A stretch of DNA of 64,000 nt from Pleodorina starrii (taxonomy: Eukaryota; Chlorophyta; Chlorophyceae; Chlamydomonadales; Volvocaceae), in the NCBI GenBank assembly GCA_030267565.1, contig BRXU01000001.1:4650001-4714000 (forward strand). Reading direction: 5' to 3'. Numbering within the stretch: the stretch's first letter is position 1; each line of letters starts with the position of its first letter. The notes below the pieces were generated by a model. That model was not told where the DNA came from, did no database searches, and worked only from the letters and a program-made list of their open reading frames with translations. The translations under genes were made by a program, and so were the position numbers. Shown here piece after piece: positions 58,201 to 64,000 of the stretch.

Positions 58201-61200
58201 GTGGGCGGATTGTTACCGGGGGGAGGGGAGGGGAGGAGCGACGAGTTGCGTTGTGATCTGGTCCGCACACTGCGACTGAGCGACTGAGGCGGACTGGCTG
58301 CGGCCCCACGTGCCTCTGGCCCCCACCCCACAGAAGAGCCCCGCCCCCGGGCCCCCTTCCCCCCGCCCCTCGCCATGCCCTGGCTGCGCACTCTCCGCCC
58401 CCCACCCCCGCCCCCCCCGCCCCACCTGGATGTGTCTCAGCAGCTGCAGCCCGTTGCGTTGCCGCTCCGCCGTCGCGTTGCGAGCCGCCGTCATGTGCCG
58501 TACCACGTGACGCGGGAAGATGTCCGCCAACAGCCGCTGCTCCGCCTCCAGCACCCGCGTCAGCACCTCCTCCGCCCGTACCTGAATAACGACCAACAGA
58601 AGCAACGGTCACGGCAGGGCGGGGAGGGGCGGGGCGGGGCGGGCCCGACCAGTACCGTCCCAGCCCCCGGTCTGTACGGGTCGGGTCGGGTCGGGTGCAT
58701 GCAGTCGCCCTCTGGACCCCACCACCTCAAAGGACCTCCCGGGGGGGCAGTCGAGTCGACGACCGGCCCGTACCCTCCTGCCCCCCTCAATGCCCCCTAC
58801 TGCCCGCAACCGCAGTCCCGTCCCTGCCCCACCTCTCCCCCCTCCGCCCCTCTCCCGCCCCCGCCTCCGCACCTGGTTGCTGACGTCCGTCTGAATGATG
58901 AGAATGACCCGCTCGCCGCTGATGGGGTCATCCACGGGTTTGACATGCACCTCGTGCCACCGTACGGCACCCGCCCACGCCTCCGGGCCCCCCCGCGAGT
59001 ACGACCCCGTGGCCAGCAGCGCGCAATGCAGCCCCACCTCCCCACCACCACCACCACCACCACCGCCGCCGCCGCCGCCACCGCCCCGCTCACTGACGGT
59101 GGGCGGCAGCGGCGGCGCCCAGCCAGACAGGGACCTGTCCCCAAAGGCCCCACTTGAGCCACGGGCTCCGGAACCAGGCAGGGAGGGCTCCCTGGAGAGG
59201 TGGTGCTGCGCCGCCGCAGCGACGGCGGCGGTGGCGGCGGTGTCTGTCCAGCTAGAGGACGGGTCGTCGCCGCCGCCCGTCGGGACAGAGCTAGCCAGCA
59301 TCATACCCACCGCTCCGAAACCACCGCCGCCGCCTCCCCCTCCTCCCCGCGTCCCCAGGCTGCGGCTGCTGTATGTAGAGGAGAAGCTGGTGCGGGAGCG
59401 AGACCCGCCCACCACGCCGCCGCCGACGCCACCGCTGACGCCAGCGGCGGCGGCGGCGGCGGCGCCTCCGCTGCTGCCTCCCCCCGCCGCCAGCACCGAA
59501 CGCAGCATGGCTCGCATCCGGGAGCGGGGGTCCTGGTGGTGATGCAGCTGGTGGTGCGGTTGGAGCGGTTGGGGCGGTTGGAGCGGTTGAAACGGTTGAA
59601 ACGGTTGGGCTTGGGAGTGGGATCGCTGGAAGGAGCCGCTGGCGCGGGCGAATCCTCCCCGGGGCATGTACGACATGGACACGTGGCTGCGCTCCGCACA
59701 CGAGGTCGTCGCCGGCGGAGCAGCCGACAGCAGACCCCGCGCCGCCAGCAGCCCCGACGGTCCCGACGACCCCGGCCCCGGCCCCGCCGCCATGCAGTCC
59801 GGTCCGGAGCTGACCGGCGTGCGACCACCGCCGCCGCCGCCGCCGCCGCCGCTGCTCACTGGGACAGCAATGATGTCGCCGCCGCCGCCGCCGCCGCTGC
59901 CGCTGGCAGCGGCAACTGACGCGGCCACTTCCTTGGCTGCTGCTGCTGCGGCCGCTGCCGCGGCGGCGGTGGAGGTGGAGGTGGAGGCGGCTGCGGCGGC
60001 GGCGGCGGTTCGTGCGGAGGAGGATATGGACATGTGGCGCAGTGAGTCTCCCTCCCCCTCCCCCTCCCTGGAGCAGTTCCCCCAGCGAGCCACGCCGGGG
60101 GTGCGGCTGTTGAGGTCCGAGTGTGCCCTTCCAAGCAGGGAGGAGGGGGAGGAGGGGCGGGTCAGCCGGGGGGACAGATAGCTCGGGGCGGACACCGCCG
60201 GTCTCCCCCTGCCGCCAACTGCAGCCGCCGCCGCCGCAGCAGCAGCAGCAGCAGCTGGCGCCGCCGCTGCCGCTGCCGCCTGACGCTGCTGCTGCAGGCT
60301 TTGCCCGCCGCCACCGCCGGACCCCGGCGCAGAGGACGCAGCTGCCGTGTCGGCGGCCGCGCTGTGTGGCTCGCCCCCCGGCACCACTGCCCCTGGCGCC
60401 GCTGCCCCTGGAGCCACTGACAGTGCGTCGCTCAGCTGAGACTGGCGCAGACGGGAGTGGGGCGGCCGCTGCCAGGAGCCCAGGCTCCCTCCCGCTCCCA
60501 CTCCCGCAGAGGCCGTCGCCGGAGCCCCAGCCACCTGACCCACAGCCTGACCCGCCGCCGCCGCCTGACTCGCCGCCGCCGCCGGCTGACAGGCGCTCCG
60601 CGCGGCACCACCGCCGCTGGCGGCTGTGACTGCGGCGGTTAGACCTGCCGTACTGCCCACCTGCAGCCAGTAATTCGGCAGCCCGGCCAGTGGGCCCGGC
60701 TCCAAGCCCGAGGACACGGAGCGAGCTGCGGTGCTGAGCAGCGCGTCGGGCGGGTAGGCGTAATTGGTCACAGAGCCCTGAGTGCTCATCATCATCATCG
60801 CCGTCGCCGTCGTCGTCATCATCGCCGCCGCCGCCACCGCCGTCTCCCCACTGCCAGTCGCCAGCAGCAGCAGGTCCCGCCGCGATATCGCCGAATCGCC
60901 GCCCACCGAACCAACGCCGCCGACGCCGCAGCCGCTCTCCATTAATTGGGACAGCTGAGACAGGTGAGAGGCGCGCGCTGCAGCTGCCGCCGCCGCCGCC
61001 CCCCAGCCCCCCGCCGCCACGGAGCCCGGCCGAATCGAGGGCGCCAGGCTGGGGCTGAGGCTGAGGCTGAGGCTGAGGCTGGGTGTCTCGCTGACCCCCG
61101 GTGCGGTCAGGGGGATGGGCAGGCGCTGGTCGGGGGTGTGGGAGGCGCGCGCCGGACCCAAGCCGCCGCAAGGCTCGCTGGCAGCAAGGCTGGGGGAGGG

Positions 61201-63980
61201 CGTGGGCGCGGCGTCGGGCAGTAAGGAGGTGGAGAGGCCCAGGGTTCCGGAGCTGGGGACCACGGGCGCTCGGGGTCGGGGTGGCGGCGGTGACTGCGGC
61301 TCCGAACTGTGTGGCCCCACCGCCGGAACACTGCAGTTGCCGCCGCCGTTGAGGGGCCCCTGCGTCGGCCGCTCGGGCTGTGGCTGGTCCGGGATCTGCT
61401 GCGGCTGCTGCTGTTGCTGGTGGTGGTGGGGGGGTGAGGCAGTGGACGGGGCTGCTGCTCCGTTGGCGCTGCTGCTGCGGCCAAAGCCCCGGGTCGGTGG
61501 ACCGGCCAGCAAGCGGCTGCTGCCACTGCCACTGCTGCTGCCGCCGCCGGGTCGGTCCGCGTCGACCGCCCCGAATGCAGCGTCCTCGTCACTCTCGTTT
61601 GCTGCTGCAGCGCCGCCGCCGTCCGAGCCGCTGCCGCCGCCGCCGCCGCTGCCGCCGCACCGACTGAACCCGACTGCACTGGCTGCGCTGTCGCTGCAGC
61701 CACCGCCATAATCGCTGCTGCCGTCAGTGCTGCCACCAGGCGGATCCAAGCGCTGCACCGACGGCCGCTCCGTGTCCTCGTCGTCCTCGTCGTCGTCGTC
61801 CTCGTCTTCACCGCCGTCGCCTCCACCCTCGTCGCGATCGCCACCACCGAGCCGTTGGGAGCGCTGCTCAGCCATAGGCGGCGCCAAGGGGTACGTCAGA
61901 CCTGTCGTGCGGTGGTGTGGTGGTGTTGGGATGAGGGGGTGTGGGGATGAGGGTGTCAGGGCGCATTGCGGCGCATTGCGGTGTGGCGGCGGCGGCGAAT
62001 GCTGACGTGGGAACAAACCCTAAGACGATACTGCGGATGTTGGTGTGGTGTTAGGGTGTGAGGGGGCATTTGCACACAGGCATTTGCGTCAAAGGGCCAG
62101 CAGGCAGGTGCGGCGGGGCAGGGGTCTACTTGTACGAGCAGGAGCCACGGCCCCACTGCGCTGCCCTCCACGGCACCGCACCGCACCGCACCGCCCCACA
62201 TCGGGCAGCAGCTCGCTCACCCAGGTTGCTGGCGCGACGAGGCCGGTGCGTCGTCCCCGCTCGGTGGCTGCGCGGCGGCCGGTCGCTGAGCGGCTTGCTG
62301 CTCTGTCGTACCAGCTCCAGGGGGGTCGAGGGGAACTCCTCATTCCAAGCTTCCAGTACGGCAGAGGTTGCGGCGGACGACTGCGGCGAATGGGTCCACA
62401 TAGTGCACCCAGGATTCCCGGCGGGCGGCCACCCGTTCCAGCGGGGGGCCGCCAGGGGTGAGGGCCAGGGGGGATGGGTGAGCAACGAAAAAAATGGTGA
62501 ACACAATCACACACACACCCCAGGGAAACCCACCAGGAGGCACGTCACGGTCTTTCGATCGCCGTTGGCCAGCGCACCCCCGCGTCCGACCACACCGCCC
62601 CGGGGTAGACGCCCTGCTGGCCCCACCCCGCCCCGCCCCGCAGTGGGATCCGGGTTAGCCCCGCCCCCAATTTGCCTCCGGCTGCCGTCGAGCTTCCGCT
62701 CACCGCCGGCAGCTGCATCCCACAACAGTCAGCTGCATCCCAGCTCTCACAAGCCCCACTTCCACACCAACACACTAACTGTACCCAGCTGCCACCTGCG
62801 GCCCCCTCCCACTCAAACAGAACACCGCTCCCTCCCCTCCCCTCCCCTCCCCTCCCCTCCCCTGCCCTCCCCTCCCCTCCCCTCCCCTCCCCTCCCCTCC
62901 CCTCCCCTCCCCTCCCCTCCCCTCCCCTCCCCTCCCCTCCCCTCCCCTCCCCTCCCCTCCCCTCCCCTCCCCTCCCCTCCCCTCCCCTCCCCTCCCCTCC
63001 CCTCCCCTCCCCTCCCCTCCCCTGCCCTCCCCTCCCCTGCCCTCTCTCGCCCCTCCTCCCTCTCACCCGCTGTGACGTGCGACGTGAGCCCTCCGCCGCC
63101 AAGCCGCTGCTCAGAAGCTGCTGCTGCACCTGCCGCCTTGACTGCCGCTTGGGCTGCAGCTCCCCCTCCCCCTCCCCCTGCTGCTGTCCCTGTTCCGGGT
63201 GTTCCTGGTGTTTCAGCTGCTGCTCCTGCTGCTGCTGTTGCTGCTGTAGGCTGGGCTTTGGCGGCGGCTGCATGCCCTCCAAATGCAGCCGCACCGTCGC
63301 CCTCCCCGACGCCTGCTCAAGACACACCGCACGGCGGCCGCCGCCGCTGTCCCCGTCGCCGCCGCCGCCGCCGCCGTCCCGACCTCGTTCGGTCGTCACT
63401 TCCGCCTCCCGAACCATCGCTGCATCACCCGCCGTGTCATCACCGCCGCCGCAACCGGATCCGCCCCCTCCTTCCTCCTCCCGCCCCTCGCGCTCAGGCG
63501 GCGTTGCCTGACTCAGCGAGGGCGTAGCGGTGGCGGTGGTGGCGGTGGCGGTGGCTGAGGTGCCGACTGAGGTGTCTGTGAAGAGCTGGAAGAGGGAGCG
63601 ACCTGCGGGCGGCAACAGAGGGCAGGAGCGTGCAACTTTGTGCGTGTGCATGTTTGTGTTTGGACCTAAAAGGAGGACGGGGACGAGGACGACGACGACG
63701 AGGAGGAGGAGGAGGAGGAGGAGGGGAACAGGGCGGTCGGGTGCTGGAATGACTGAAAGCAGCTTTCAGAGAGCGGAGCTTGTCGGGTGCTGGGGTGGCC
63801 AAGGCGTGGGACCCGAGTATGCACAAAACGGGGGCTCGGGCGGCGAGGAGCTGATGACGTCCTCCGGTTGTTGTTCTGGCCCCTAAAACCCTGGTAGAGC
63901 AACACGTACACTCTACGGAGCAGGCGCAGAGGGAGTTGGAGTTGATTTCCAACAACAGAGGTTTCTGTGACTCGATGCAA
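55201..63980 (-). CDS. CYG: PAS-linked guanylyl cyclase, C-terminal part
   Basis: The 5' end lies beyond the window. Exons read here are 63067-63602, possibly others at 62230-62400, then 58873-61901, 58426-58581, 58093-58144, 57533-57620, 57277-57331, 56866-57030, about 56472-56576, 56038-56142 and 55201-55758. Exon 58873-61901 encodes about 1,010 mostly disordered residues. It ends in a PAS-type strand pattern ([29 protein letters not shown]), followed by a signalling helix ([16 protein letters not shown]) and the catalytic domain. The two metal-binding Asp are present in DIKGFT and in VETIGDCYM. The base-recognition positions are Glu (VETIGD) and Cys (RFCLFGDT), as in guanylyl rather than adenylyl cyclases. 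NTASRM keeps the transition-state Asn and Arg. It should make cGMP from GTP as a homodimer. The C-terminal 185 residues include [13 protein letters not shown] after an alanine-rich helix. Confidence 0.9.
62829..63047 (+). repeat. CCCCT pentanucleotide array
   Basis: About 40 nearly perfect CCCTC units, with four CCTGCCC variants near the ends, lie in the intron upstream of the giant cyclase exon. The G-rich strand is the transcribed-sense strand. Confidence 0.95.
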
Positions 63981-64000
63981 GCGGGCTGGAGCTGATGTGG

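Noticed and set aside
62829..63047. CRISPR-like repeat array
   Set aside because: It is a simple pentanucleotide microsatellite without spacers, in a eukaryotic intron.
62058..63527. 489-residue plus-strand ORF with PPLPS repeats
   Set aside because: The repeat is the translated CCCCT microsatellite, antisense to the cyclase gene. It has no conserved motif.
1..64000. tRNA, rRNA or other structured RNA genes
   Set aside because: No tRNA A/B-box plus cloverleaf, rRNA core or snRNA-like sequence was recognised by eye; a covariance-model scan would be needed to exclude small ones.

Overview
The window looks like nuclear DNA of a volvocine or Chlamydomonas-like green alga. It is GC-rich and full of low-complexity G, A, P and Q tracts. 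Genes are split into many short exons by introns of about 100-450 bp with GTGAGT/GTGGG donors and pyrimidine-rich CAG acceptors. Several genes are followed by the algal TGTAA poly(A) signal. All exon models below were made by eye from splice sites, frame continuity and family motifs; species and gene names were not checked against any database.

Layout. 61-1215 (+) is the 3' part of a glycine-rich repeat protein. 3018-6379 (-) is a nine-exon pirin (cupin) gene with a duplicated terminal exon. 7237-8944 (+) holds exons of an unrecognised gene, cut off on its right by a gag-only LTR-element relic (9022-10822, -). 10823-14815 is repeat-rich with no convincing gene. 14816-19346 (-) is an F-box-like, leucine-rich-repeat protein. 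19791-21154 (+) is a small membrane/coiled-coil protein with a perfect hairpin in its second intron. 22397-25246 (+) is a reticulon-domain ER membrane protein. 27314-34432 (-) is an 11-exon, about 1,393-residue protein that joins winged-helix (LOTUS-like) segments, one CCCH zinc finger and a catalytically degenerate DEDD 3'-5' exonuclease fold, similar in idea to EXD1/Egalitarian. 34433-40312 is transposon debris, including a 910-bp inverted repeat and a non-LTR retrotransposon fragment. 40313-51962 (+) is a complete 27-exon Argonaute gene (about 1,057 residues) with an intact D-E-D-H slicer tetrad and RGG-rich insertions. 55201-63980 (-) is the C-terminal part of a PAS-linked class III guanylyl cyclase that runs off the right edge.

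Functional reading. Two neighbouring genes are plausible RNA-silencing factors: the Argonaute and the exonuclease-like/winged-helix/CCCH protein. They are separated by about 6 kb of transposon relics that include a long inverted repeat able to fold into double-stranded RNA. The physical association is seen in the sequence; a shared pathway is inference. The remaining genes (pirin, LRR protein, reticulon, guanylyl cyclase) look like unrelated housekeeping or signalling genes.
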